A DNA stretch of 64,000 nucleotides from Symsagittifera roscoffensis (GCF_963678635.1 NC_087069.1:990948-1054947); one strand, 5' to 3'; numbered from the stretch's first letter, positions 1-13,165 are shown. Numbers and translations: made by a program. Notes: generated by a model not told the origin, from the letters alone.

Positions 1-240
1 TCGTAATATAATCAGTTATTAACGCTTACGTCCCCCCAACTAAAGAGAGGGGCGGTAAAATAAGGTGTCAACCATTTATGCCCTCCAGCCATACGAGGGG
101 TGTAAAGTAAACTGAGGGAGGGGGTAAAATAAAGTGAGGGGCAACTTATAGTGGGGAGGGGGGGTTAAAAAAACTGCGGGGGTGGGGTAAAGGAAACGGG
201 GGAGGGGGTAAAGTAAATGGGGGAGGGAGAGGTTGTTTAA
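1..240. repeat. G-rich degenerate tandem repeat
   Basis: Irregular units of a G run with single A or T interruptions followed by TAAAGTAAA or TAAAATAAA fill this stretch. The same motif recurs, in both orientations, inside the inverted-repeat element at 54.1-54.8 kb, so this is probably part of a dispersed family cut by the window edge. No coding sequence is seen. Confidence 0.7.
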
Positions 241-389
241 TCAGAATATATGAGAAAAACATAGAAATTTTTATTAGAAATGTAACATTTTATGAAACGT
301 GGGTAGCAACTGCACAAAACAGGAATTGCGTTAACTTCGAAATAAGTTGTAAATCTCATGAATAACGTCTCAAAAAAATCCACTATAGT

Positions 390-600
390 CGATTAGAATT
401 GATTATAATAGATTATAATGGCATACAGATTATATTCCATTTTTAGTGGATTGTGATTGATTATATTGGATTATATTGACTTAAAAAGTTACGATTAAAA
501 TTTTTTTTTTTGATGGATTATAATCGCTTTTTTTGTAAGTATATAGATACTGACCATATTATGACAATATAATCGATTATAATTCATGGGCGCTCGGTGC
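390..600. repeat. (GATTATAAT)n-type palindromic repeat
   Basis: Many copies of GATTATAAT and variants (GGATTATAATC, CGATTATAATT) are packed here. The motif is close to self-complementary. Similar clusters lie at about 29.2-29.8, 41.8-42.2, 49.6-49.7 and 54.1-54.8 kb, often inside elements with inverted ends, so it behaves as the body of a MITE family rather than as a plain microsatellite. Confidence 0.7.
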
Positions 601-683
601 GGGCAATACTAGCTTATCCATAAAAACGACAGAACACCTGGGTCGATGTTTTTTTTTTCAAAATATGTTTCTTTCATTACAAG

Positions 684-1080
684 ATTACGAGGCCAAACTG
701 ATTTTTCACGAATGATACGCTGATTCCGCAACAGGCTGAAAACAGAAACGTCGCAGAATCCGCAATATTCCTTTTTTTTATTTGATCTTCTTTGATGTTT
801 TGGATTCAACAAAAAGATATTATCTAGTATTTCTCAGAATCCCTTCAAAACCGCCGAATTTGCGGAACCCCCAACAAAAATTCCGGAATGCGTAACAGTT
901 TGTGAAATCCAAAGAAAACATGTGTCCATTACGTTGTAGATTAAACTTTTGCGAAGTCCACTTTGAGTTTTGCGAAATCTGATTAATTTTGCGGAAAGTG
1001 CTCACAATTTCCAGAATCTGTTGCTTGCAATCGCGGAATCCGGAAAAAAAGCTATATTTGTCCATTTGTCTAGAATCCAC
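684..1080 (-). mobile_element. Inverted-repeat element rich in GCGGATTCCGC, copy 1 (truncated)
   Basis: The left end reads ATTACGAGGCCAAACTG and the body is full of GCGGATTCC-like words. It matches in reverse the right end of the complete copy at 37.8-38.4 kb. The opposite terminal repeat is not found near 1080, so this copy is truncated. The short reading frames in it are by-products of the repeat. Confidence 0.6.
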
Positions 1081-4000
1081 GACAAAACTATTATGCAGAC
1101 AAAACTCACATTACAGTTTTCATGGAAACACTTTGAGGGAACATTTTGAGCACCTTTCCGTTCAAAGATATTTGGTAATCAATGTTTTTATGACAAGGGC
1201 TGAATAGAGTCTGAGTTCGTTAAATTGTAGTTTAACCTTTCATTCTTTTTGTTGGAGTTGTATGGTAAGATTTTTATCTCACAACATCGGATAAATTTTT
1301 CCGGTATTTCGTATTCTATCAGAGTTTTTTTGGACTTCGCTCGCAAAAGTTCTAGTATTGGCTAGGCAGAGAACGAACAGCAAAACCTATGTATGAACAG
1401 CAAAGCCTAAAAAAAACATTATGCATGAAGTGTAAAGCTGTTTTCGTTGAGATCTTAAAAACCTTTCATGAGAAAAAAAGTTAAAGGCTAGACGACAAAA
1501 AACGCATGTTTTTCAACTGCTGATAATATCAATTAGCGTTTTGCAATTGATGTAAATTGTTGAATACTGTGTTACATGTTACGGTTTTCGAGCTAATCTC
1601 TGGTTGACCAAAAAAGGTATTCCTACATTTTTCATACATGGAAAAAAGCTAATCATACACTTTTCATGCAATTCCATTAGTACAGAAAGTTGCATAAAAG
1701 ATCTATGATTCGTGAAATTTCATAAACCAAAAAATTGAAGGTTTTTTTATTTAATTTAATTTAATTTTTAACCAAAAAATTAAAAGTTTTTTTATTTAAT
1801 TTAAGTATTTTAATTTAATTTCTCAAACATTTTGAGTGGTGTTCGTAACCAAACACAAGTGCCAACGATCTTGTTCATTCAAAACTAGAGTCACCAAAGG
1901 TAGGGTTCGACCATATCAAAATCACAGGCATCGCAAAAAGCCTGAAATGTTGGAGTTTTGTCTTAATCAAATGATATAATGAAATTATCAATTTTTTAAA
2001 CTTTGGCAAAGTTTTCACAGATAGACTTTTTAAGTCTAATATTTTAAATAATCAGGCATTGATCAAGGAATACAAAAACTTGCCACACAAATTAATAGGC
2101 ATATGAACGGTTGTGTAAAAGTTAACGCTAAGAAATACAAAAAAAAATCAATTTTTGCGTATTCAGGACTACGTTACGCACAAAAAAATACTTACCACCA
2201 ATTTTTTTAAGTGTTTGTAAGTTTGCGGTTGAAAAAAAAAAACAAAAATTTTTTTTGGGCAACTACTTATTGATACTTATTAAAAAATTTTGTTGTCGTC
2301 ATCAAAAAATGTTAGTCATAGATTTTAGAATAATGGAAAATGTATGATTAGCATTTTTTGTTGCCAAAGAGTTTTTCTTTTTTGCTTATGACGATACACC
2401 AAATTTTATGTCAAAACAAAAGAAAATTAATTGAAAACTCATGCACAAACGAAACGACATTAAAGCACTAATATAAGTGAAACACGTTATACAACCGCTA
2501 CAAAACGGAGCTTCTGAGCTAAAGACTTTTATCCCTCTGCTAGGTGTTCCTGTAATGTGAGAGTGCGTTGCCTAAAAAGAACCCGTTGCTTCTCGTTCAA
2601 TCTAATATTCCTGTTAGTCTTAGCAACAAGTATTTTGAGGTTTTTTCCGTATCTGCGAAAGATCCGGAAAGTTTTGTTTTCTAATTTATCGGGCTGGTGT
2701 ACTGCCATGACGTGTTTGCGCAAACGCTTATACTTCGCTTTATACTTAGCTTATACTTATAGAATTCACGCAATGATTAGTATTTTTGTTTTAGAGACTT
2801 AGTTTATGGAATTGTATGATTAGCCTTTTAGGTTGAGGAAGGTCAACACGGGATGTGAGCAAGGCGTTTCCCAAAAAGGTTTTACTAGTTAAAGAACTAT
2901 TGCTTAAAAAGCTGCCAAAAACTGTATATTTCAAAATGTTTGCAAACAGTTGTGTTACTAACTAGAAGGTTTCGTTGACGCTGCAAATCTCGAATGTTTT
3001 CTTGCCTTGGCACTTGTCTTTGCGGGGTTTGATGAGTTTTTTCATAAGCTCACACGAATCCTTCGGTTCAATTAGCATTCTCTTGCAGGTCACATTGGAC
3101 TCATCTTTTTGTCTAAATATTAGAGATGGTGTAAATACTCATGGAAATTAAAAAGTAAAAAGTAATTCAGCACTAGCCCTAATTTTTTTTAGATCATCAA
3201 TAAGACAAGTCAAGACACGAAGTTTTGTGCTTGCAGCTCTTTCAGTTTCGAATCATTGGGCAAAAAATTGCGCTCTAAGATTTTACAGGTTTACTATTTT
3301 ATGATACAGATTTTTTTCAGCTTCAGCTATACCCGAGTTCTACCGATTCAGTTGGCGATACATAAATATATTTTAATGCTACTCTGCGGCCTCGACGCAT
3401 TCTATAGCTTACCTAAGTGTGTAAGACAATATTCGGTACGCGTATGATAAGTTTGTAACACAGTCTTGAAGATTTTCATGGATGGTACTATGCAATTTCA
3501 TAGATTGGTTACTTATCAATTTTTCATCAATAAACCTTGATAAAAAGCGACGGTGAACGACAATTTAGGAAAAAAAATAGGAAAAGATAACCGGCTACTG
3601 TGCAAGTAGCACAGAATGTTCAAACCACAGTCTTAGAAAAGTAAAAAAAAAAATTCAAACTAGTGTCGTTTTTTTCACATGGTGTGATAAAAAGTTCTGA
3701 AAGAAAAAAATGAATTTAGGCAGTTTTGACAGCAGAAGTATTTTATCTTGTTCCGGGTCCCAAGGGGGTCCTTCCTAAGAGGGACGAGGGTCCTCACGTA
3801 AAGCAAAATCCTGGGAAAGGGCTCCTTAATTTTTTGGCGGACCCTCAACCTAGAATTTTAAGAACGAAAGAAACTTTCCACCCAAATAGCAGAAGATCCT
3901 CTACTTAGAATCTTGCTAGGCTTAGCTTAACAATAAGGAACACGATACATAATTCTTTCCCGTTACTTTTCTGGATTTCAAATTTTTTGGTTTCTGGTTA

Positions 4001-5830
4001 ATTAGATGAATCATACTAATACACTTTGCATTATAAAACTAAATTTTTTTCGAGCAAACAAACTTTCGACCTAGTTAAAACTTATTGGTTAAAATGGAAA
4101 AGAATTTTATGGTATATAATAAAAATTTGCCGGTAATTTTGGCAGCGTAGCTTAAATAATGGCAGTAGTGAACTCTTGCCTCAGCTTCTGCTATATTTTT
4201 TGGTGAAAAGGCAGTAAATGGAAATCACTCTCCAAAAGTGGCGGCTGTTTTTGGACCAACTTATAGCAAATGATAAATCTGTGAAGTTCTGAAACAAAAA
4301 AGACGTTAAGGGGAGTTTGGTGTACGGAAGAAATTGATAATGAACTTTTGCAATTAAGAGCCTTATAAACCACAGAAAAAAAATCAATTTTCAAATTCTG
4401 TAACGAACGCTATGTCGTGTTTTTCGAGAGGGCAGAAGAGCTTTCAAAAAATAAATACGAGTTATTTTTCAAAGAACATTTTTTTTTGAGTGAGCTTCAA
4501 CAAATCACTTGGTGACTTTCTACAAAACAAAAGAATGGCACTGTAACCAATCTAATCATTGCTAATTATGAAAACGTATTCCAGTATTCGTTTGATTTTA
4601 ACTCCATATGGGTTGATAAGACTTGCAGAGAAAAATGCGTCCGTTTCAACAAGCTATCAAAATACAAAAAACTTCCGTTGGTTTATTTGATTATTTGCTT
4701 CCAATTTCTTAATGAATCTATATGGTATCTACAACGTCAGCTTTGTTTTCACTGGCTTGAAATTTTAGTAGGTTGGAGATGTGTCGGAAAATATAAACCT
4801 TGAAAATGCAAAAAAAAATATTTCATGGACTCAATGCTAAATTTTCTGCTCAAATCTTTATATTGATTTGATTTGCTAAATCCTCAAAATTTCGGGTAAA
4901 AAAAAGTTTTGTTTTGATGATTGTTTTGAGTTCATTGTCGCAACGTTTCATTTTACAGCTCATAATTATCAATTCATAAAATTTTTCATGTTTTGTAGCT
5001 TGTTTTCAAAGTGCTCGCAATCCCTGAATTTGAAAAATCTTTGTTCAATCTTCAAGATTGTTTGCAATCTATGTTATTTTTCTTCAGATTCTTGGAGTTT
5101 TCTTAACAACTTTTACCAATCTTCAAGATTCTTGGCAAAAATCTTGCCAAATTTTAAAAGATTTTTCTTCAAAATTTTTAAAGAATTTTCAAGATTCGAC
5201 AAAATCTGAGCAAATTTCTGGACTTGAGCTGCAATTAACCAGAAAAATCCCTTTGATCCAAAAAAAGGATATATATATATATATATATATACTGGAGAAA
5301 AAAGTAACTTAACTAGTTACTTGTAAAAAATCATAAAGCGAATTGTTTTTTTTTCTAATTTATTTTGTTTATCCTAAATAAAAACGTTTTCTGGTACAAA
5401 AGGAGAGATGAAACCGAAAACAATATTTTCAATTCTGAAAAAAAAAATTTGATTGGGAGCTGTTTCTTCACTTTTTCAGTTTTTCTTGTAAAACTGTGCT
5501 GAAAAACTCACCTTAGACTTACAAAATAACAAAGTCCAAATGAAAACTTTACGTACTCACGTCTTAGGGAAATTCAAAAAAGCATACAAACTGTTTGGTT
5601 GCATTACTTTTTTTGTCTTCAGTATATATGTTTCATCTTTTTTTAGTTGAATGGCCATAAAAAGCGAGTGTTTTTTTTGAACAAGGTAGTAAAATTAGTT
5701 CTTTGAAATTTTGCAGATAAAACAAGGCCATAATTTCTACGTTATTTTGGCGCAAGGAGTGTTTTCTAAACCTTTCAGAAAAAGCATCATCTATGAGTTT
5801 TGTAAATTCTCCTAGCAAAAACACCTAGGA
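1081..5830. other. AT-rich DNA without a supported gene
   Basis: Mostly T- and A-runs. It holds scattered copies of the ATGATTAGCATTTTT motif (about 1.63-1.70, 2.32-2.36 and 2.81 kb), a duplicated TTTAATTTAA tract at 1.74-1.82 kb and a (TA)n run at about 5268-5290. Short reading frames at 2.5-2.7 and 3.7-3.9 kb were examined and not accepted. I see no RNA gene. Confidence 0.5.
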
Positions 5831-6020
5831 CGTCTTTTTGGCTCATCGAAATTGCTGTTGCGTTTTCAATGACGCGCAGTTACGGGTTTACCTAAGTGGG
5901 TCCCTCTGACCGACTTCCTAACACAATACTGGGGGCTTCAATGGAAAAAGGCGGAAGGGGATATTTGGAGCCTCGGCTCGAAGGAGAAGTGCAAAAAAGC
6001 GTCAAAAGTCTTAACCTTAC

Positions 6021-6223
6021 CGTTCGTGCACGTGGAAGCTGTTATATGTATCCTGGCATTCTGTCGGTTTCCTAACTCGTTCACCTGGCATGAACAACTG
6101 CTCTCTCTCCGAACGCCACTTACTTCTCCTGTCCAATAGTAAGTACACGGTGCAATGAAGCAAAATCAACAATATGGTCCATCTGAAAAAGCGTCTTCGC
6201 CCATTTAGAAAATTCTGATGCAT
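6021..6223 (-). CDS. First exon of a type II membrane protein (candidate)
   Basis: Sixty-seven codons start at the ATG at 6223-6221 and end at a strong donor (CG, then GTAAGG) at 6020 on the minus strand, phase 2. The protein opens with a short Arg-rich cytosolic segment (GRRRFFR, residues 8-14), then about 16 hydrophobic residues (TILLILLHCTVYLLL), then a charged region rich in Arg and Glu. This is the layout of signal-anchored Golgi enzymes such as glycosyl- or sulfotransferases, but no catalytic sequence is present, so the family is open. The block is clearly richer in GC than its surroundings. Further exons should lie to the left on the minus strand; I could not identify them. The gene would run opposite to its neighbour at 12-29 kb. 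Confidence 0.45.
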
Positions 6224-6486
6224 GGATGCTGTTATCCGGTAACTTTTTGTACAATGTGAAAAGTTTGTGAATAAAAACTAAGTGATTTTCTCGTTATCGT
6301 TCTTTTTGGCTTTTTCCGCTGTCCTCTCACTTTCCAGTATGTGCTGTTGATTCGCAACTTGAAATTTGATTCGGAACGAAGTTCAGCACGCCAGTTTTAT
6401 TATCGTTTGTGAAACTGGTTACGTGCTTTTATAACTTTAAAATTGAACGGGGAGCAATTTTAAAAAAGCAATTTTACTTAGTTTTA

Positions 6487-7025
6487 CACTAGTGGACAAA
6501 AATAATCTCAAATTCGGGATTTTACTCTCTAAACTGCCTGTTTTCATTATCCATTTCGGACAACATTTTCTGCGAAATTCAGTATAACTTTTACATACAC
6601 TAAGGTACACTCAGGGCAAATGATCAGAGCTACCCTCTACTAAACTATCAATATTTGGTTTCAAAGACATACCAGTGTAATCCGGGTCTTAAAATGCCAG
6701 TTTTCCTTGTCTGCACTAATTTTTGCATCGTAGTGAATTCTTTCTCAAAAAAGCGGATTGAAAAAATTGTGCATGCGACGTGAAACATTCTCAGCGAGAA
6801 AATGGAAACAATCAGCATGAAAACTTAACTAAATTCGGACGCTTCCTACGTGTTCACGCGAAGTAGGAAACTTTTAGTGCAGATAAGGAAAATTTCATTA
6901 TATGTCTTTTCATTATATGTCTTTTCAACCCGGATTTCATTCTATTTCTTTAGAACCAAATATATTGAAAACAGGCATTTTAGAGAGTAAAATCCTGAGT
7001 TTGCGCTTATTTTTGTCCACTAGTG
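6487..7025. mobile_element. Tc1/mariner-type MITE, 539 bp
   Basis: The ends are long inverted repeats starting CACTAGTGGACAAAAAT on the left, with the complement on the right. The similarity continues inward for about 60 bp through CTCTAAA and CTGTTTTCA words. A TA dinucleotide flanks both sides (6485-6486 and 7026-7027), the target duplication of this superfamily. No transposase is encoded, so it is non-autonomous. Confidence 0.85.
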
Positions 7026-7029
7026 TAGT

Positions 7030-10000
7030 AAAATATTCAAATGAAGCAAACTTCACTTTTTTGAACTAGAAGCTACATGTAAAATTCACGTTGAGTTAAT
7101 TGTGATCCGCTATAAGATCGCAAGCAAAATTGATTTTATAGTTCAATAGAAAAAATGCGCGAAAAAGCTTGATCTTTCAGTAGATAATACTGTTATTGAG
7201 AGGATGGTGACTTTGGATGAAGAAACTGAATTCGCAATTTCTTTTAGTTTGACGTTCTTTCGAAGTCAATTTTTTAAAATGTTGCCAATGCTGAAGTCAG
7301 TTACTTTGTAGGTAATTATTTAAATTAATTTTTAGAACACTCCACATTTGTAGTGTCTGAAAGAGCCCTATTAGATCTACAGGTCCGTTTACAAGTATAT
7401 CAGAGCGGAAGTTTATGTTATAGGGTTTCGATATTAGTTAAGAAATACTGTGTCAGTGTTTGACTTCAAAACTATTTGTCTTTTTAATACTAATTTTAAA
7501 TGGTTTTTGCCTAATAACGAGAAAAGGAACGTTTGCTTGTAAAATGACAAAAAAAGTTAAGAATTTATAAATCACAAACATTTTTGAAGAGCTCTTCGAT
7601 ATCCAGAATAAAGCTGTTTACTATATTATGAATGGCTGCACTAATTTGCTGGGATAAGACTTTTCAAAAAAATTTTAAAAGAAACTTTGGAAAATAATTT
7701 AGGATATAATTTTTCATTTCAATCATTGGCCCTTTTGAGATTTTGTGTACATCTGTTGGAAATTTTTTTGCTCTGTTTCATAGAACAAGTAGTCTGTTCA
7801 GTTGATTTTTGGCTGTAAGATTGTTCAAATATTGTTTTTTATCTAATTTTTAAATACTATTTTTTTATCAGATTATTTTAAACATTGTTGTAAACGTTCA
7901 CACAAATGGAGCTCATTGGCACAAATTCAGCTTTTTTTTCATTTTCTGACTTCATATCGACTGTCATTGACTTGATCTTAAGACAATTATTTTTAAGCGG
8001 TTCACATATTGATCAAAAAATTACTTTTTTTGGTCTTTGATGCGTAAGCCATAACATCTTAATGCAATAAGGGTTGGAAAAAATCGTTGATGAAAACAAA
8101 TCATCCGCTTGTTCATCAAAATTCAATTGTTCCTTCATGTAAAATCCAAAAATTTAAGCTATCGAAAACGTTTGGCTTGCTTTTAAAAAAAAACAATTCG
8201 GGACAGTATTTTTTCCATGCTACGTCTGCCGTCAAATTTTGCTGTCTTTTAAGCTACTGGACTAAAATTAATGAGCTTATCGACGGGAAATATGTGCAAT
8301 TGTTCGAAAAAATTTTGTTTTTTTTTGTTCGAAAGTCTCAATTTTTTTGTTATTTGGTCATAAATACCACTGTTGTTTGATGTTGAAATTTTCTCTTTTG
8401 CATAACCAACAGTCATTTTGATTGCGTATTGATCTGATGATGTTGTTTTTAAATTTTCCAGTTTGCCATCATGGCTTCTCAAAATGGAATCTAAACTAGG
8501 AATTGATTCATTGGTTTCTCTTGTGGGTCTTTTTTGTTCAACGAATTTTAAGTTTTTTTGTTAAATTTAGTTTATCATTTCAAAACGTTTCTTTGTATTT
8601 CGAGCCCAATCAAAATAATTTTGACTACACTTTTTGGGTTTCGTTTGCAATGGAGAACACTTGCAAATGTATCTGAAGTGTTTCCAGAGAAATGTTGTTC
8701 TTTAATGTTGGTGGAATATAAACTACCGTTAAAACAGTACTTTTTTGTGCAATATGCCCAATGATTGAAAATTTAAGGTTTTTATTGTTAACGCTTTTTT
8801 GACATTTTTGCACTTTTAGTCTACCTTAATAATCACACCAAAACCACTCTCATTTTTTTCCTGCATCTTTTTTCTTTCAATCTTTCTTGACAGCGAGCGT
8901 ATGTTTGGCAAACTGTATTTTTTGCGCAGATTTAAGAGTGACCTTATCTAAAAAATTGTTGTTGTTCTATGGAATACCTTTTTTGTTTTGAAGTTGTCTA
9001 GCCATTTTCGATTTTTTCAAACTTTTGATTTGTACTAACATTATAGGCTAACAACCAATGAATTGTACCAACAACAAATGATAAAATTATAGTTTGTTTC
9101 AATCTTACCTAGTATGGAAAAAAACTTGAAACATAAGCTATTGATGAAATTTCAACTTATTTTTACACTTGAATCGCGGAAATCTCTGTTCAATGCTATC
9201 TATTAAAAAAACTATCTTGTATTTGCGGGAGTAAGGGACGGTATGTGGAAACCTCTAATTAAATACACATGTGTTGTGTATTGTGTATTTCATTCGTAAC
9301 ACTCCAATTGCGCATGATCTAGAACCCGACAAAATAAAAAAATACAATTTCACTAAGGTAAACATTATTCAACTAACTTAATGCTCCTATTAAAGAAGCA
9401 AGACATTATGATGTCCTCTTTCTCTGGCCGAATCCTTCTTTTTGGAAATAATGTCTTTCTCTAGCCAGATTATAATTTCAAAAAAAGCAGTCAGTTGAAT
9501 TGTTTATGATTGTTTACCAAGAATTGTGGTAGAGCTGAGGAGTTGTGGCTTTTATATCGATACTTGCAAGTCAAAGATGTTGGAGCTGAAACATGAGAAG
9601 GCGGAATGGTGCGTTGATGACCATATGCATTAAGATAATTTATAAATTTTGGGTCTTCCGCGCTATGTATTAAGAATGCGTATGCAATTTTAATGTAATA
9701 ACATTGGGAATAAGGCTGGTGGGGTGGTGTAAAAAAAAAGGTATTTTCGTAGATTTTGTGTAGAAACCTTTAATAACCTTTAAGAAACCTAATGGGTGAA
9801 TATCATTGGTGTGTTAAGAGTAGGGTCCAAAATTAAAGTATCTTTTTATGTTTTTTGGTTCATGGTAAGTCAATGCTAAGAGTTTTTGCCAAAAAATTAA
9901 ACGTTTTCTCTAAGAATTTCAGAACACAATAAGATTTGATATAATCTAAGCTATAGATTGTTTTATTTGGCGTTCTATCTACTTATGATCTATATAGCTG

Positions 10001-10090
10001 AAAGTATGTTGAAACCGATTGGAACGTAGCTGAAACTTTCAAAAACTTGGATAAACTGTCAAAACAAACTTAAGTCGAAAATATTCAGGA
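7030..10090. other. AT-rich intergenic DNA
   Basis: Long T and A runs and reading frames up to about 97 codons of low-complexity Phe/Lys/Leu composition. I find no splice-supported exon, inverted-repeat element or RNA gene here. Confidence 0.5.
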
Positions 10091-10099
10091 ACAAATAAT

Positions 10100-11880
10100 T
10101 CGAAACAAACCAGCAGCTGTCCAAACTTTAACTTTTACTACATCTTTAAATACACCTAGCCATTTTTTTTGGTCAAGAAAGTATCTACTTAGTAAATCAG
10201 ATCAGTTCAAAAGATTAGTTTCAGCAAAAATTTTGGCCATGATTTGATTCTACATTGGCTTTTTGTCAAAATTCAACCAATTTTTCTGAGGGAAAAAAAC
10301 GCTTTATGTCTAAATTAAGGTTAATTAAAACAGTAATTTTTCTCAGAACTTCTCTGCTAAACTAACATGAACTCATTTGATCAATTTTTTCACACAATTA
10401 TCACCCTAGTTTTAATTGACACATTTTGGATAAAAATTCCAAGTCAATTTTCAGTAAAGTATCTGAGTCTCGATCAAAATTTTAGTCTTTTAAAACTAAA
10501 ACTGGAGGAGTCTCATCGAAATTTGGTCGAGAAAGTCGAAACATAGAGAAAATTGGTCGAGCAAGTCGAAAGATAGCAAATTTTTGTTGAGAAAGTCGAA
10601 AAAGAGCGATATTTGTTCGAGAAAGTCAAAATATAGCGAAATTTGATCGAAAAAAATCGAAACATAGCGAAAATTAGTCGAAAAAGTCGAAATATAGCAA
10701 GAGCTGCTCGGGGAATTCAAAACATAGCAAAATTTAGTCGAGAAAGTCAAAACGTAGCGAGATTTGTTCGAGAAAGTCGCAACAGACCAGCAGCTGTCCA
10801 AATTTTAATTTTTATTACATCTTTAAATACACCTAGACTTTTTTTCAAAAACATATCGACTTAGTGAATCAGATCAATTCAAAAGATTAGTTTCAGCAAA
10901 ATTTTTGGCCATGATTTGATTCTACATTGCCTTTTTGTCAGAATTCAACCATTTTTCTGAGGGAATAAAAAAAACCGCTTTGTGTCTAAATTGAGGTTAA
11001 ATAAAACAGTAAATTTTCCCAGAAGTTTTCTGTAAAACTACCATAAACTCATTTTTTTGTCCAGTTTTTTCACACAATTATCACCCAAGTTTTTCATTTA
11101 GAACATTTTTTTATGGAAATGTCTGAGTCAATTTTCAGTAGTTTATCTGATTCCTCATCAAAATTTTAGTCTTTTCAAAAAAAACTGGAAGTGTCTCAGC
11201 GAAATATGGTCGAGAAAATCGGAACAAAGAGAAGTTAGGTCGATATAGTCAAAACATAGCAAAAATTGGTCGAGAAATTCGAATAATAGCCAGATTTGGC
11301 TGAGAAAGTCGAAATAAAGCAAAAATTGGTCCGGAAAGTCGAAACAAAGCGAGAGTTGGTCGAGAAAGTCGAAACCTAGCCATAATTGGTCCAGAAAGTC
11401 AAAACAAAGCGAGAGTTGGTCGAGAAAGTCGAAACCTAGCCATAATTGGTCCAGAAAGTCGAAACATAGAGAGATTTTGTCGAGAAAGTCGAAACATACC
11501 GAAGTTTGGCCGAGAAAGTTGAAACGTAGCGAAATTTGTTCCAGAAAATCGAATTATATAAAAACTCGGTTCAGAAAGTAGAAACATAGGAAAGTTGGTC
11601 CAGAAAGTCGAAAATTAAACAAAATTGGACAAAAAAGTCGAAATAGACCAGCAGCTGTCCAAATTTTAACTTTAAATATACCTAGCCGTTTTTTATTTAA
11701 GACAATTTTGAAGAAAATTTCCGAATTAAATTTCAGTAGTGTATCTGATTCTTAATCAAATGTTTATTCTTTTCAAAACTAATTAAAACCAAAGCTGGAG
11801 GAGTCTCAGCAAATTTTTGTCGAGAAAGTCGAAACATGTCAAAGTTTGGTCGAGAAACTAAGAAACATAAATCGAGCAAC
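10100..11880. repeat. Tandem duplication carrying 30-bp subrepeats
   Basis: A unit starting CAGCAGCTGTCCAAA recurs at about 10107, 10789 and 11648 (spacing near 690 and 860 bp), followed each time by TTTAAATA(C/T)ACCTAGCC-type sequence. Between the starts lie arrays of a 30-bp word of the form GAAACATAGC-GAAAATTGGT-CGAGAAAGTC: about nine copies at 10505-10790, about fourteen at 11205-11640 and about two at 11795-11870. Because 30 is a multiple of three, spurious reading frames with ten-residue repeats stay open on both strands. Confidence 0.85.
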
Positions 11881-11956
11881 TCGACTCGGGTAGGTTATGC
11901 CCATCCGTGAGTGGTATTCACATGCTACCGTTTGAATCTGCTTAACGTTCAGTGAT

Positions 11957-12013
11957 ATGAGTGGCTTCGCTTCACTGCATCTGCACAAAGTGGTCCCCTG
12001 TGGGAGAATGCAG
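11957..12013 (+). CDS. Possible first coding exon of the 12-29 kb gene
   Basis: An ATG at 11957 opens 19 codons ending exactly at CAG followed by the donor GTGAAA (12014). The phase is 0, which fits the acceptor of the next exon at 12772. An in-frame TGA lies ten codons above the ATG, consistent with a 5' end. The surrounding 250 bp are also unusually GC-rich, which could mean a promoter region or a different repeat, so the assignment is tentative. Confidence 0.3.
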
Positions 12014-12771
12014 GTGAAACTGTGCTGGTTGGTGGAATAAAGCACTGATGAACAAACCATTACACAGTCCCTTCATTCCACTCAAGCGAGACCTCAAACA
12101 GCTGCTCCATCTAACCGAAGGGCAGTTGACACAACTCACCAACTGTCATTCATATGCAATCAGTAACTTTAAATTATATTGATATAATTATTCAGCAAGA
12201 TTCAAATAATCAAAACTTGGCAATTAAATCAATTTGAAAAATAATAAGATTGAAATTGATTTCAATTTGTTTAGTCAAACCAAAACATACTCCGGCCAGC
12301 TCCTTTCATTTCGGCTACTTGATCTGGAAAGGGAAAAACGTCGATTCTGTTTACAATAGCGATGAACAAACTTGAAAAGCAGGAAACATCACTTCAGAAA
12401 TGGATGGAAAATAACTGATCTCACTTACAGGTCAGCATTTATCCATATCATCAGAAGAGAACCAAAATAGTTCTTCTCTCTGTCCTGTATATTTCTGAAA
12501 TCTATTTGGTTATTTTGATATTCTGAGGAATAGAAGCAAAGTTGGAATAAAAGGAATTTCAGACTTGTGGCATCAAAGATGAACTTGAAAAAGAACTCAA
12601 ATTTGAGTTAAATTTACTTTTCTCTTCCTTTTTTCAGTTGTTTTTTCTTAAAACAATGAAACGTTATGTCAAGTCAAAATAATTCCCATTTATTCCAACT
12701 ACTTTTAATTTTTGACGTTTATCTTTACCGTCCCCTAGTAATCAAATAATTATAACTTCATTCGTAAGCAG

Positions 12772-13025
12772 CACCTTTTGATGACTCTTCAACTGCCCCC
12801 GAACAACGGAAGAGTAAAATACATCACCTCTTCTCTCAACTCCCCCATGAGGGGGGCAGCTGCAGATCCCTCGTCCTCATCAGGAACAGACAATGCCCCC
12901 CACTCCCCTGCTCAGGGGATCAAACAAGCAGGGGGTCAGTCTGGGACAAGCAGCAGTGACAAGTGTTGTGGTCGTCGTCAGCATCCGCGGCAGAATGTGC
13001 AGACGATTGACAGAATGCCACAATG
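12772..13025 (+). CDS. Exon 2 of unrecognised Ser/Pro-rich protein gene
   Basis: The block is open in one frame from the acceptor CAG at 12769-12771 to the donor GTGAGA at 13026, ending in phase 2 (codon TG, then G). Residues are rich in Ser, Pro, Gly and Gln, with a basic, Cys-containing stretch (KCCGRRQHPRQ) near the end. GC content rises sharply inside these limits. The next exon supplies the missing base to make Trp and stays open, which supports both. I do not recognise the family. This gene continues through exons at 13972, 17114, 22377, 27706, 28019 and 28890, all on the plus strand and all phase-compatible. Confidence 0.65.
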
Positions 13026-13165
13026 GTGAGACTCATAATTTATTAATAATTTAAGTATATATTTATTACATTTAGTAATCTCAAGGTCGCATAGCACCTC
13101 AATTTGATGGCAGTAGTTCAGCAAATTGCCCTCGAATGATATGCAAAAAAAAATATGTTTATATT

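Noticed and set aside
2529-2723. Minus-strand frame containing KHVMAVHQ, recalling the end of a C2H2 zinc finger
   Set aside because: There is no preceding Cys pair, an in-frame TAA lies about twelve codons upstream and no convincing acceptor is present. It is worth a profile search only.
3726-3908. 60-codon frame in a GC-richer patch at 3.7-3.9 kb
   Set aside because: The patch consists of repeated GGGTCC and CCTAGAAT words and looks like a worn repeat. No exon frame fits both candidate splice sites convincingly.
10496-11587. Proteins with ten-residue repeats on both strands at 10.5-11.6 kb
   Set aside because: A 30-bp tandem repeat keeps any stop-free frame open. There is no start, splice or composition support.
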